From an uncultured Lachnospiraceae bacterium (GTDB lineage: Bacteria > Bacillota > Clostridia > Lachnospirales > Lachnospiraceae): 32,375 bases of DNA. The stretch lies in NCBI GenBank assembly GCA_900315495.1, contig OMZJ01000142.1, positions 1 to 32,375 on the forward strand, read 5' to 3'. The translations under genes and the position numbers were made by a program. Shown here in pieces: positions 8,901-16,590 of this stretch (within the stretch, counting starts at the first letter, position 1; each line of letters begins with the position of its first letter). The notes beneath the pieces are model-generated. The model saw nothing but the letters and a program-made list of their open reading frames with translations, did no database searches and was not told the DNA's origin.

Positions 8901-9710
8901 CGGACGGCAAAGCCGACGGTGTTCATCCCGGTTTTCCCGGGGACGAACTGCGAGTACGACAGCGCCCGTGCGTTTGAGAGGGCAGGCGCCGTCGCCGACG
9001 TCCGCGTCTTCCGGAATCAGACGGCCGCTGAGATTCTGGACTCTGTGGATGAATTCACGAAGGCAATCCGCGGCGCGCAGATGATCATGTTCCCGGGCGG
9101 CTTTTCCGCCGGCGATGAACCGGACGGTTCCGCCAAGTTCTTTGCCTCCGCGTTCCGCAATGAAAAGCTGAAGGAAGCCGTGATGGACCTTCTGAACAGG
9201 CGGGACGGTCTGGTGCTCGGCATCTGCAATGGCTTCCAGACCTTGATCAAGCTGGGCCTTGTGCCGTACGGGGAGATTCTTCCGGCGCAGCTTCCGGATT
9301 CCCCGACGCTGACTACCAATACCATCGGACGGCACATCTCAAAGATGGCGTATATCAAGGTGGTCTCCAACCTTTCGCCGTGGCTGGCCGGGGCGGAGCT
9401 CGGCGGCACCTATGTCAATCCAGCGTCGCACGGAGAAGGCCGGTTTGTCGCTTCGGACGAATGGATGAAGCGGCTGGAACAGAACGGACAGATCGCACTG
9501 CAGTATGTGGATGCGGACGGCAATGCGGCAGAGGATGAGACCTGGAACATCAACGGTTCCTACAATGCCGTGGAGGGAATCACCAGTCCGGACGGCCGCG
9601 TGCTCGGCAAGATGACCCACGCCGAGCGAATCGGAAAGGATGTGGCAGTCAACATCTTCGGCAATCAGGATCTGAAGATTTTCGCATCCGGTGTTTCTTA
9701 TTTCAGCTGA
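5946..9710 (+). CDS. purL: Phosphoribosylformylglycinamidine synthase, single-chain form
   Basis: The 1254-residue enzyme converts FGAR, ATP and glutamine to FGAM in step four of purine synthesis. The N-terminal part carries the synthetase halves with the conserved THNHPTEIEPFGGAA motif (H328) and a glycine-rich segment GRDGCGGATGSS. The second half-repeat begins around residue 640. The C-terminal ~260 residues are a class I glutamine amidotransferase domain with FPGTNCEYD, FPGGFSAGDEP, the nucleophile C1094 in GICNGFQ and the His in NPASHGEG. All domains on one chain at about 1250 residues is the compact form known in Clostridia, rather than separate PurS/PurQ/PurL. CAGGAGGG precedes the ATG at 5946 by about 5 bases. 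No other pur gene or purine riboswitch is present in the 62-nt gap upstream, so it probably reads through from the SEDS gene. Confidence 0.97.
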   Translation: MSVRRIYVEKKKPYAVKARELEGEIRDYLNIRGVSGVRVLMRYDIENLSDACWERAKGTIFSEPPVDYLYGETFPREASDRIFSVEYLPGQFDQRADSAEQAVALLDESQSPAIRSATTYVISGEITDQEFALIREHCINPVDSRETGEQIPKTVIQKYQEPADVAVEEHFTEESDEALRRRYEALNLAMTWKDFLFIRDYFRDDEHRDPTITEIRVLDTYWSDHCRHTTFLTELTDVRLDDGFYRPAVEKSWERYQKTHREINAAQKKNRCVSLMDVALAGMRELKREGKLTDQEESDEINACSIVVPVEIDGKTEEWLINFKNETHNHPTEIEPFGGAATCLGGAIRDPLSGRTYVYQAMRVTGAADPRTPLDRTLKGKLPQSRIVRTAARGYSSYGNQIGLATGLVKEIYHPDYVAKRMEIGAVMAAAPRKQIVRKDSDPGDIIILLGGRTGRDGCGGATGSSKAHTVSSIETCGAEVQKGNAPTERKLQRLFYRPEVSRMIKKCNDFGAGGVSVAIGELADGLVVNLDKVPRKYAGLDGTEIAISESQERMAVVVAPADVDQFLAYADSENLEATPVAVVTKEPRLVLQWRGRDIVNISRAFLNTNGAHQEAEAEVEMPDPGKNPFRTGARTVQPDCSREWLSMLGELNVCSEQGLSEMFDSSIGAGTVLMPYGGKYQRTEIQTMVAKLPLLHGYSDTVTMMSFGFDPDLSKWSPYHGAAWAVAESISKIAAAGGDTSRIHLTFQEYFQRMTKDRKGWGIPLSALLGAFDAQLGFETASIGGKDSMSGTFDHISVPPTLVSFAVDVDHARHVVSPELKKAGDVLVLVEAPHDTYDLPDYPGIRAAYADFYRDVDAGRIRAAYALGRRGIAEAVSKMAFGNRLGVNLFDEVSGSELFAPAFGSLIAEVPADQVGALIVSCRVIGSVTAEPCLSWKETRISLADAQKSWDNPLTKIFPEVSGQKPVPSENHLFQAPHVYQSRFRTAKPTVFIPVFPGTNCEYDSARAFERAGAVADVRVFRNQTAAEILDSVDEFTKAIRGAQMIMFPGGFSAGDEPDGSAKFFASAFRNEKLKEAVMDLLNRRDGLVLGICNGFQTLIKLGLVPYGEILPAQLPDSPTLTTNTIGRHISKMAYIKVVSNLSPWLAGAELGGTYVNPASHGEGRFVASDEWMKRLEQNGQIALQYVDADGNAAEDETWNINGSYNAVEGITSPDGRVLGKMTHAERIGKDVAVNIFGNQDLKIFASGVSYFS

Positions 9711-9748
9711 CAGGATGGCCCGTCGGATCCGCTGCGGCCGGGTCCCTG

Positions 9749-9777
9749 CCGTCCGTGCGCACTGCGCGCACGGATGG
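9749..9777 (+). terminator. GC-rich hairpin after purL, no U-tract
   Basis: Arms 9749-9760 and 9766-9777 (CCGTCCGTGCGC with GCGCACGGATGG) form a 12-bp stem with one G.T pair around a 5-nt loop. It lies 38 nt after the purL stop. CGGGGC follows, not T's, so intrinsic termination is uncertain. Confidence 0.4.
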
Positions 9778-9842
9778 CGGGGCTCTGACCGGCGGGGTCG
9801 GCGGGCCTGATTTCATCCGGGAGAACGACAGGGAGTGTTTGC

Positions 9843-12503
9843 ATGGATTTTTCGCAGAGACAGGTAGAGAAGGAACTGGAAGAGCTGAAGGATCGCCGCC
9901 GGTACCGGAAAGGCCAGGTTTCCGCGGTCGTGCTCCGGCTGTTCCTGATTTTTGCAGTACTTCTGGCAGTGATTGTGGCGGTTCCGATGCTCCGGACGCT
10001 GCGCAGTACCTTCGGATCCGGCTCCGTGGGCACCTCCATCTCCGCGTCTTCCTCGCCGTCGCAGGTGTATGATCGGAAAGGGGAATGGATCTGTGAGGTC
10101 CCCGCAGATATCCGGTCGGAAGATGTCTCCTATGACGCTTTCCCCCTGGATCTCATCAATGCGGTCATCACAGTGCAGGAGCCGGGTTTCTGGAATGCGC
10201 GGGGTGTTGATCTGAATGAACTGGCTGGTCAGGCCATTGATCTGATGAACGGCAGGACGGATGCCTCCCGTTATTCGATCGCGGAGCAGTGTGTCCTGAA
10301 CGATACCCGGCCCGACACGGACCTCTCGTTTCAGGCCAGAGTGCAGACGGCGGTCCGCCTGAAGAGCCAGGCCTACCGCCTCAGTGAGGAAATCGGAAAA
10401 GAGGGCATCCTGGAGAGGTATCTGAACGGCCTGTATTTCGGAAACGGCGTGACCGGTGCCACCGCGGCCTCCGAGCGGTATTTCGGGAAGGATCTTGGCA
10501 GCCTCTCCCTGCCGGAGTGTGTGCTTCTGGCGGCCGTCGCCGCCGACCCGCTGCGGTACAACCCGATCTCCTGCCAGGAGGATCTGCGCGTCGAGATCCG
10601 AAACATCCTCTATGCCATGGAGGAAGGCGGGTACCTCACGGAGGGACAGGCGGACAGTGCGGCTGCGGAGGATCCGGTATCGGAAATCCTCACCGTCCCG
10701 TCGGAGAGTGAGCGCTATGCCTCTGACACATGGCCGGATTTTGTCATGGAGGCGCTGGCGCAGGTCGAGAAGGATTACGCGGCGGAGTACGGGCTGACGC
10801 CAACCCAGGCGCACCAGCTGGTTTCCTCCGGCGGCTGCAGCATCACGCTGACGCTGGATCCGGAGATTCAGCAGACGGTGGACCGGGAGATCCGCCGGGC
10901 GGCCGGGTATACCGATGAGGACGGCAGCCTGGTCCGGGGACTGACGCTCGCCTACCGGCTGGTGGTCCGGCATGCAGACGGAACCGTGGACAGCTACAGT
11001 GAGTCCGACCTGGTGGAGTATTACAGAAGCACGCGGAACCAGCCGGCCTTCCGGAACTATTTCACCAGCAGCACGGATCTGCGGTCGGCGGTCCGAACAT
11101 TCCGGGATGCGGTCGCTTCGGCCTCGGATACAGTGACCGATGAGGTGATCCGCCAGGTCCCGGAGCCGCAGGCGTCCTGCGTGCTCACCGATCCGGCGAG
11201 CGGGGAGGTCCTGGCCCTGTCCGGCGGGCGGAACGATCTGTCCGGGCAGAATCTGACAAACCGGGCTTCGCAGGTGCGGGTTCAGCCGGGCAGTACCTTC
11301 CAGATTCTGGCGGATTATCTCCCGGCAATCGATGTGGGCGGCCGCACGCTGGCATCCGTCTTTTACGACAGCCCGTACAGCGTCGGAGACCTGCAGGTCG
11401 TGAACTGGTGGGGCAATACCTACCTCGGCTATAACAACATCCGTCAGGCGATTCAGTACTCGATGAATGTGATTGCCATGAAATGCATGACTTCCACGGT
11501 ATCGCCCTCCCAGAGCTATGACTATCTCACCGGGCTTGGCTTTGCGGGGCTGGATGTCAGCGATAAGACCAGCCTCCTGGCCCTGGGCAGCCTCTCGCGG
11601 GGGGTCACCAACCTGGAACTGACCTCCGCGTATGCCTCCTTTGCCAATGACGGCGTCTACAATGCGCCGGTCCTCTACCGCAAGGTCTGCGGCAGCGATG
11701 GGGAGATTCTCCTGCAGCCGCAGCGGCAGAGCAGCCGGGTGATGAAAAGCTCGACGGCAGCGCTCCTGACCAGTGCCATGGAGGACGCCGTCGACGGGGA
11801 GAACCATCTCGCCTCCTACGGTCTGACCCCGACGGGATCGTCCTGCCGGATCCCGGGATGGCCGGTGGCTGGGAAGTCCGGAACCTCCCTGAATTCCACC
11901 GACTTGTGGTTTGTCGGCTATACGCCGCTGTACGCCTGTGGCGTCTGGGCGGGATACGACTCCGGGCGTACGGTTTCAGCCACCTCTGATTTCCACAAGC
12001 GGATCTGGCAGAGAATCATGGCGGCGGTCCACGAGGACAGGGACGCGGAGGAATTTCATTTCACGGACACGCTGGAGACCGCGGAGATCTGCAGCAAGTC
12101 CGGGCAGCTGGCGGTCGATGGTGTCTGCAACGCCGACGACAGCAATGCGGTCGTGTACGATGAAGTGTTTGCGCCGGGCACGGCGCCGACGGATTACTGT
12201 ACGCGCCATTACACGCTGCAGATCTGCCGGGCGTCCGGACGGCCGGCGACATTGTGGTGTCCGGCGGACGAGGTTACCACCAAGGTCTATATGAGAATCA
12301 GCGACGCTGATCTCCAGTCAGGGGCAGATACCCCTGACCTGAACTGGCTGGCGCCGGCATCCCTGACAGCCTGTACCATTCATACGGCGGACACCGCTGA
12401 AACCGCTGCGGATCCCTGGGACGGCGTTCCGATGGAATCCCTGGAGGAGGCGCTCCCGCTGGACACGGAGGAAGAGACAGCAGCATCGGACAGCGCCCCC
12501 TGA
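9843..12503 (+). CDS. Class A penicillin-binding protein homologue, apparently catalytically degenerate
   Basis: This 886-residue protein has the class A PBP layout: short cytoplasmic start, one transmembrane helix (~residues 24-45), a GT51 glycosyltransferase-like domain (~75-265), a transpeptidase domain (~430-720) and a Cys-containing tail. The fold signatures persist (ILERYLNGLYFG, ERYFGKDLGSLSLPE, then S540-M-N542 and K678-S-G-T). However, the canonical EDxxFxxHxG motif reads QEPGFWNARG, putting Q112 at the first catalytic Glu. GGSTITQQ is reduced to RYSIAEQ-like sequence, and the second catalytic Glu position in RKxxE appears as Ser or Leu. In the transpeptidase, the SxxK motif reads S484-T-F-Q487, losing the general-base lysine. 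The frame is intact with normal codon use, so this is not simple decay. A structural or regulatory role in envelope synthesis is inferred. GACAGGGAG about 10 bases upstream serves the ATG. Confidence 0.88.
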   Translation: MDFSQRQVEKELEELKDRRRYRKGQVSAVVLRLFLIFAVLLAVIVAVPMLRTLRSTFGSGSVGTSISASSSPSQVYDRKGEWICEVPADIRSEDVSYDAFPLDLINAVITVQEPGFWNARGVDLNELAGQAIDLMNGRTDASRYSIAEQCVLNDTRPDTDLSFQARVQTAVRLKSQAYRLSEEIGKEGILERYLNGLYFGNGVTGATAASERYFGKDLGSLSLPECVLLAAVAADPLRYNPISCQEDLRVEIRNILYAMEEGGYLTEGQADSAAAEDPVSEILTVPSESERYASDTWPDFVMEALAQVEKDYAAEYGLTPTQAHQLVSSGGCSITLTLDPEIQQTVDREIRRAAGYTDEDGSLVRGLTLAYRLVVRHADGTVDSYSESDLVEYYRSTRNQPAFRNYFTSSTDLRSAVRTFRDAVASASDTVTDEVIRQVPEPQASCVLTDPASGEVLALSGGRNDLSGQNLTNRASQVRVQPGSTFQILADYLPAIDVGGRTLASVFYDSPYSVGDLQVVNWWGNTYLGYNNIRQAIQYSMNVIAMKCMTSTVSPSQSYDYLTGLGFAGLDVSDKTSLLALGSLSRGVTNLELTSAYASFANDGVYNAPVLYRKVCGSDGEILLQPQRQSSRVMKSSTAALLTSAMEDAVDGENHLASYGLTPTGSSCRIPGWPVAGKSGTSLNSTDLWFVGYTPLYACGVWAGYDSGRTVSATSDFHKRIWQRIMAAVHEDRDAEEFHFTDTLETAEICSKSGQLAVDGVCNADDSNAVVYDEVFAPGTAPTDYCTRHYTLQICRASGRPATLWCPADEVTTKVYMRISDADLQSGADTPDLNWLAPASLTACTIHTADTAETAADPWDGVPMESLEEALPLDTEEETAASDSAP

Positions 12504-12608
12504 GCCGGGGGGGACTGGCCTGTGCAGCCGGATGCAGGAACGACTGACGCGGCAGCGCGTGCACACGTGCAGCACCGGCGAAGCCGGACAAGGATGAGAG
12601 GAAGGGGT

Positions 12609-13238
12609 ATGGTTCTTACGATCGGAGAGCCCGGGTTCGGGGAGTACACGGAAAAGAAATCCCGCTTTCTGGCGGAGGCCCGCCATGTGGAATGCCGGGA
12701 GGACGCGGAGGATTTTCTGGACGGGGTGCGGCGGAAGTACTACGATGCGCGGCATCACTGCAGCGCATACATCTGCGGCACCGGCGGGGAAATCCGCAAG
12801 GCCTCGGATGACGGGGAGCCCTCACAGACCGCGGGGCGGCCGATTCTCTCTGTTCTGGAGGGAGCCGGTCTGACCGATGCAATGATCGTTGTGACGAGAT
12901 ATTTCGGGGGCGTCCTCCTGGGCACCGGCGGGCTGGTCCGGTCCTATACCGCCGCGGCGCAGCAGGCGCTGGACCATGCCGGCCTGGTCCGCGTGATCCC
13001 GGCAGTCCGGCTGACGGTCTCTGTCTCCTATGCGCAGGTGGGTACCGTGATGCGGGCGGCAGCCGCCCGGAATTTCCGGGAGGCGGGTTCGGACTACGGA
13101 GAGCGCGCCGAGCTCCGGTATCTGGTTCCGGAGGAGGAGACTCCCGGTTTCCGGAAGGAGCTGACGGAAAAACTTGCCGGGGCGGCTTCCTTTGCAGAGG
13201 AGCCGGGAATTTCGATCCGGGAGGCGGTTTCCCGGTAA
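12609..13238 (+). CDS. YigZ/IMPACT family protein
   Basis: This 209-residue protein matches the YigZ/IMPACT family in length and signatures: KKSRFLAEA near the N-terminus, YYDARHHCSAYI, DDGEPSQTAGRP, and VVTRYFGGVLLGTGGLVR. The first ~120 residues are the family's RNase PH/EF-G-IV-like fold and the last ~70 a ferredoxin-like domain (DUF1949). Eukaryotic IMPACT acts on translation control; the bacterial role is not settled. GAGAGGAAGG lies just upstream of the ATG at 12609; an in-frame ATG at 12594 is possible but lacks a site. The short CCGGC/GCCGG hairpin at 12575-12587 lies before the ribosome site. It follows the PBP-like gene by 105 bases with no promoter that I can see. Confidence 0.92.
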   Translation: MVLTIGEPGFGEYTEKKSRFLAEARHVECREDAEDFLDGVRRKYYDARHHCSAYICGTGGEIRKASDDGEPSQTAGRPILSVLEGAGLTDAMIVVTRYFGGVLLGTGGLVRSYTAAAQQALDHAGLVRVIPAVRLTVSVSYAQVGTVMRAAAARNFREAGSDYGERAELRYLVPEEETPGFRKELTEKLAGAASFAEEPGISIREAVSR

Positions 13239-13411
13239 ATCTGTGTCTTTGTCCGCAGAGCCGCGGACCCGGCAGATGCGCCGTCAGCGGCTCGGGGACG
13301 CCCTGGTATCCTGTGCGGTCGGAAGGCTTTGCGCGCATGCGGCCAAGTTTCCCCCTGCGTCCGCCCGGTGCCCCGTTGTTGCGGCCGATTCTGCCTTATG
13401 TTATACTTTGA

Positions 13412-13440
13412 TTGACATCCGGGCCGGAAAACAGAATACT
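13412..13440 (+). promoter_or_regulatory. Predicted sigma-A promoter for the SPFH gene
   Basis: TTGACA (13412-13417, perfect -35) and AATACT (13435-13440) are 17 bases apart, giving a leader of about 38 nt. A second possible site just upstream has an extended -10 (TGTTATACT, 13399-13407) with a weak -35 TTGCGG at 13379. Confidence 0.6.
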
Positions 13441-13484
13441 GACAAGCATACCTGCGGGCCCGGACACAAAAGGAGGAGGAACAT

Positions 13485-14537
13485 ATGGGAGAGAGACTGA
13501 TTCTGATCATCATTCTGGCAATTCTGGTGATCTGGTTTCTGGGATCCAACATCCGGATCGTGCCGGAGAGTCAGTGCTATGTGGTCGAGCGCCTCGGGCG
13601 CTTCCGCGCGGTGTGGAAGGCGGGGCTTCACCTCAAGGTGCCCTTTATCGAGCGTGTCGTCAAGAAGGTGTCGATGAAGGAGCAGGTGCTGGATTTCCCG
13701 CCCCAGCCGGTGATCACCAAGGACAATGTCACCATGCAGGTAGACTCGGTCACCTACTGCAAGTGCTTTGATCCGCGCCTGTTCACCTACGGCGTGGAAA
13801 ACCCCATGGTCGGACTGCAGAATCTGTCCGCGACGACCCTGCGCAACATCATCGGCGAGATGGAGCTGGACCAGACGCTCACCAGCCGCGACCAGATCAA
13901 CGCGCGGATGGAGACGGTGCTGGATGAGGCGACAGACGCCTGGGGCATCAAGGTGACCCGTGTCGAAATCAAGAACATTCAGCCGCCGAAGGAAATCGAA
14001 GAGGTCATGTCCAAGCAGATGCGGGCGGAGCGCGAGCGCCGTCAGACCGTGCTGGAGGCCAAGGCGCACCAGGAGGCGGTTGTCTCCCGGGCGGAGGGCG
14101 ACAAGCAGGCAAAGATTCTCTCTGCGGAAGCCGAGAGAGATGCCCAGATCGCTCTGGCGGAAGGACGTGCCAAGTCCATTCAGCTGGTCTATGAGGCAGA
14201 GGCGGCCGGAATCCGCAGGCTGAATGAGGCAAATGCCTCGGAGGCAGTGCTCCGCCTGAAAGGTCTGGAGGCGCTGAAGAATGTGGCGGACGGCCGTGCC
14301 ACCAAGATTTTTATGCCCAGTGACATCACGGGCATGGTCGCGGGACTGGGCGTTGCCGGCGAGGCCATGGGGATCGGCGATGCGACTGCCATCGACCGGA
14401 AGGCAAAGCCGAAGCCGGCTCCTGCACCGGATCCCTGCATCAGTGAAGAGACAGGGGCAGGCGGAATTGACGCGGCGAGAACCAGTGCACAGATCAATGC
14501 CGATGTGTCCGGCGACGAGAGAAGACAGGACGACTGA
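13485..14537 (+). CDS. SPFH/band-7 (stomatin-like, QmcA/paraslipin-type) membrane protein
   Basis: This 350-residue protein should form membrane-bound oligomers of the stomatin/prohibitin/flotillin/HflK superfamily. A single N-terminal membrane helix (residues ~4-21, Ile/Leu-rich) is followed by the band-7 domain (VERLGRF, GLHLKVPFIERV, DFPPQPVITKDNV; ~22-190). A long charged Ala/Glu/Arg-rich coiled coil (~185-260) comes next, then a Gly/Ala segment (GMVAGLGVAGEAMG) and a low-complexity acidic tail. GGAGGAGGAAC lies directly upstream of the ATG at 13485. Many bacterial members sit beside an NfeD partner; none is present here, where the neighbours are yigZ and typA. A role in membrane microdomain organisation or protease control is family knowledge, not shown by this sequence. 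Confidence 0.93.
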   Translation: MGERLILIIILAILVIWFLGSNIRIVPESQCYVVERLGRFRAVWKAGLHLKVPFIERVVKKVSMKEQVLDFPPQPVITKDNVTMQVDSVTYCKCFDPRLFTYGVENPMVGLQNLSATTLRNIIGEMELDQTLTSRDQINARMETVLDEATDAWGIKVTRVEIKNIQPPKEIEEVMSKQMRAERERRQTVLEAKAHQEAVVSRAEGDKQAKILSAEAERDAQIALAEGRAKSIQLVYEAEAAGIRRLNEANASEAVLRLKGLEALKNVADGRATKIFMPSDITGMVAGLGVAGEAMGIGDATAIDRKAKPKPAPAPDPCISEETGAGGIDAARTSAQINADVSGDERRQDD

Positions 14538-14549
14538 CGGCAAAAAAAC

Positions 14550-14578
14550 TTGATACCGTTCCCGGTATATGTTAGAAT
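14550..14578 (+). promoter_or_regulatory. Predicted promoter for typA
   Basis: TTGATA (14550-14555) and TAGAAT (14573-14578) have a 17-base spacer. The -10 is extended by TGT. Transcription would start near 14585, leaving a structured leader of about 128 nt. Confidence 0.65.
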
Positions 14579-14579
14579 G

Positions 14580-14625
14580 ATGCGGTTGACAAACCGGAGA
14601 GATTCCGGCGTGTCAGCCGCATTTT
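14580..14625 (+). terminator. Long hairpin in the typA leader, terminator-like
   Basis: Arms 14580-14591 and 14611-14622 form 12 pairs with one G.T. An inner CCGG/CCGG stem (14594-14597 with 14605-14608) extends it, and TTT (14623-14625) follows. A second hairpin (CCGGGC/GCCCGG, about 14639-14656) lies between it and the ribosome site. It may end SPFH transcription, attenuate typA, or both. The U-tract is weak. Confidence 0.45.
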
Positions 14626-14712
14626 CACAGGCAATGAGCCGGGCGGAGAGGCCCGGGGTGTTTATTCCTGCCGGTTTCGGATGATTCACCGACAGTCGGA
14701 AAGAGGTTTTTC

Positions 14713-16551
14713 ATGTTAACAAAGAGAGAAGATGTCAGAAACGTTGCGATCATCGCACATGTTGACCACGGCAAGACCACACTGGTAGACCAGCTGCTCC
14801 GGCAGAGCGGCGTGTTCCGTGCCAATCAGGAAGTGGTGGACCGTGTCATGGACAGCAATGCGATTGAGCGCGAGCGCGGCATCACCATTCTGTCTAAAAA
14901 TACAGCGGTCAATTACAAGGGAATCAAGATCAATATCGTCGACACCCCCGGCCATGCGGATTTCGGCGGCGAGGTCGAGCGCGTGCTGAAGATGGTCAAC
15001 GGCGTGGTCCTTGTGGTCGATGCCTTTGAAGGCCCCATGCCGCAGACCCGCTTTGTCCTGAGCAAAGCGCTGGCCCTGGATCTGCCGGTGGTGGTCTGCG
15101 TCAACAAGATCGACCGCCCGGAAGCGCGTCCGGAAGCGGTCGTGGATGAGACGCTGGAACTGATGATGGATCTGGGCGCCAGTGACGAGCAGATCGACTG
15201 CCCGTTTGTCTTTGCTTCCGCGAAGGGCGGTTATGCGATCAACCATCTGGATGATCCCCGCGTCAACATGCAGCCGCTTTTTGAGGCGATTGTCAACCAT
15301 ATCCCGGCACCGGAGGGAGATCCGGAGGCACCGCTGCAGCTTCTGGTCAGCACCATCGACTACAACGACTATGTGGGCCGTGTGGGAATCGGCCGGATCA
15401 GCAACGGATCCATCCGCGTCAACCAGGATGTCGTGCTGGTCAACCACCACGATCCGGACAAGAGGGAGCGCGTTCGCATCAGCAAGCTCTTTGAGTTTGA
15501 CGGCTTGAAGCGGGTCGATGTGGATTCTGCCTCCATGGGGGCCATTGTCGCGGTCTCCGGCATTGCCGACATCCGGATCGGCGACACGATCTGCTCGCCG
15601 GAAAAGCCGGACGCCATCCCCTTCCAGAAGATCAGCGATCCGACCATCGCCATGGATTTCCTGGTCAACGACAGCCCCTTCGCCGGCCATGACGGGAAGT
15701 ACGTGACGTCCCGCCACATCCGCGATCGTCTGTACCGCGAGCTGAACACCGATGTCTCCCTCCGGGTGGAGGACACCGACAGCATGGACCGCTTCAAGGT
15801 ATCCGGCCGCGGCGAGCTTCACCTCTCCGTCCTCATCGAGAGCATGCGCCGCGAAGGCTATGAATTTGCCGTCAGCAAGGCCGAAGTCCTGACAAAGACC
15901 GATGAGAAGGGCCATGTCCTGGAGCCGATGGAGCTTGCCTACATCGATGTGCCGGATGAGTATACCGGCGTCGTGATTCAGAAGCTGGCCGGGAGAAAGG
16001 GCGAGCTCAAGAACATGGGCGAGGGCCACGGCGGATACACCCGCCTGGAGTTCCGCATTCCGTCCAGAGGACTGATCGGATACCGCGGCGATTTCATGAC
16101 GGATACCAAGGGCAACGGAATCATCAATACGATTTTTGACGGCTATGATCTCTGGAAGGGAGAGATTTCCTACCGCAAGAAGGGATCCATCATCAGCTTC
16201 GAGACCGGCGAGGCCGTGACCTACGGCCTGTATAACGCCCAGGAGCGCGGCACGCTGTTCATCGGACCGGGCGAACCGGTTTATGCGGGAATGGTCATCG
16301 GCGAGACCGGAAAACCGGAGGACGTCGAGGTCAATGTCTGCAAGACCAAGCACCTGAGCAACACCCGTTCCTCCGGATCGGATGACGCGCTCCGCCTGAT
16401 CACCCCCAAGCAGATGAGCCTGGAGCAGTGCATGGATTTCATCGAGACCGATGAACTGCTGGAGGTCACGCCGACGCACCTTCGCATCAGAAAGAAGATC
16501 CTGGATTCCCGGATGCGCAAGAGATCCGAGATCAACAAGGCCAACAGCTGA
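14713..16551 (+). CDS. typA: Translational GTPase TypA/BipA
   Basis: This 612-residue ribosome-binding GTPase has the full family length and order. The G domain occupies ~1-200 with AHVDHGKTT (G1, residues 15-23), D77-TPGH81 (G3) and N131-KID134 (G4). EF-G-like domains II, III and V follow, and then the TypA-specific C-terminal domain. Characteristic motifs include RERGITI in switch I, GRGELHLSVLIE, RGLIGYRGDF and the C-terminal LRIRKKILD. TypA assists 50S subunit assembly and growth under stress, especially cold, in other bacteria. The start at 14713 has AGAGG about 8 bases upstream. It has its own promoter and structured leader. kduI follows 39 bases after the stop and probably shares the transcript, although the two are not functionally linked. 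Confidence 0.97.
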   Translation: MLTKREDVRNVAIIAHVDHGKTTLVDQLLRQSGVFRANQEVVDRVMDSNAIERERGITILSKNTAVNYKGIKINIVDTPGHADFGGEVERVLKMVNGVVLVVDAFEGPMPQTRFVLSKALALDLPVVVCVNKIDRPEARPEAVVDETLELMMDLGASDEQIDCPFVFASAKGGYAINHLDDPRVNMQPLFEAIVNHIPAPEGDPEAPLQLLVSTIDYNDYVGRVGIGRISNGSIRVNQDVVLVNHHDPDKRERVRISKLFEFDGLKRVDVDSASMGAIVAVSGIADIRIGDTICSPEKPDAIPFQKISDPTIAMDFLVNDSPFAGHDGKYVTSRHIRDRLYRELNTDVSLRVEDTDSMDRFKVSGRGELHLSVLIESMRREGYEFAVSKAEVLTKTDEKGHVLEPMELAYIDVPDEYTGVVIQKLAGRKGELKNMGEGHGGYTRLEFRIPSRGLIGYRGDFMTDTKGNGIINTIFDGYDLWKGEISYRKKGSIISFETGEAVTYGLYNAQERGTLFIGPGEPVYAGMVIGETGKPEDVEVNVCKTKHLSNTRSSGSDDALRLITPKQMSLEQCMDFIETDELLEVTPTHLRIRKKILDSRMRKRSEINKANS

Positions 16552-16590
16552 GCAGCCGCCGGATCCTGACGGCAGCCGAAAGGAGAGAAC

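Noticed and set aside
9813..11807. 664-codon - strand open frame opposite the PBP-like gene
   Set aside because: Antisense shadow without domains or ribosome site.
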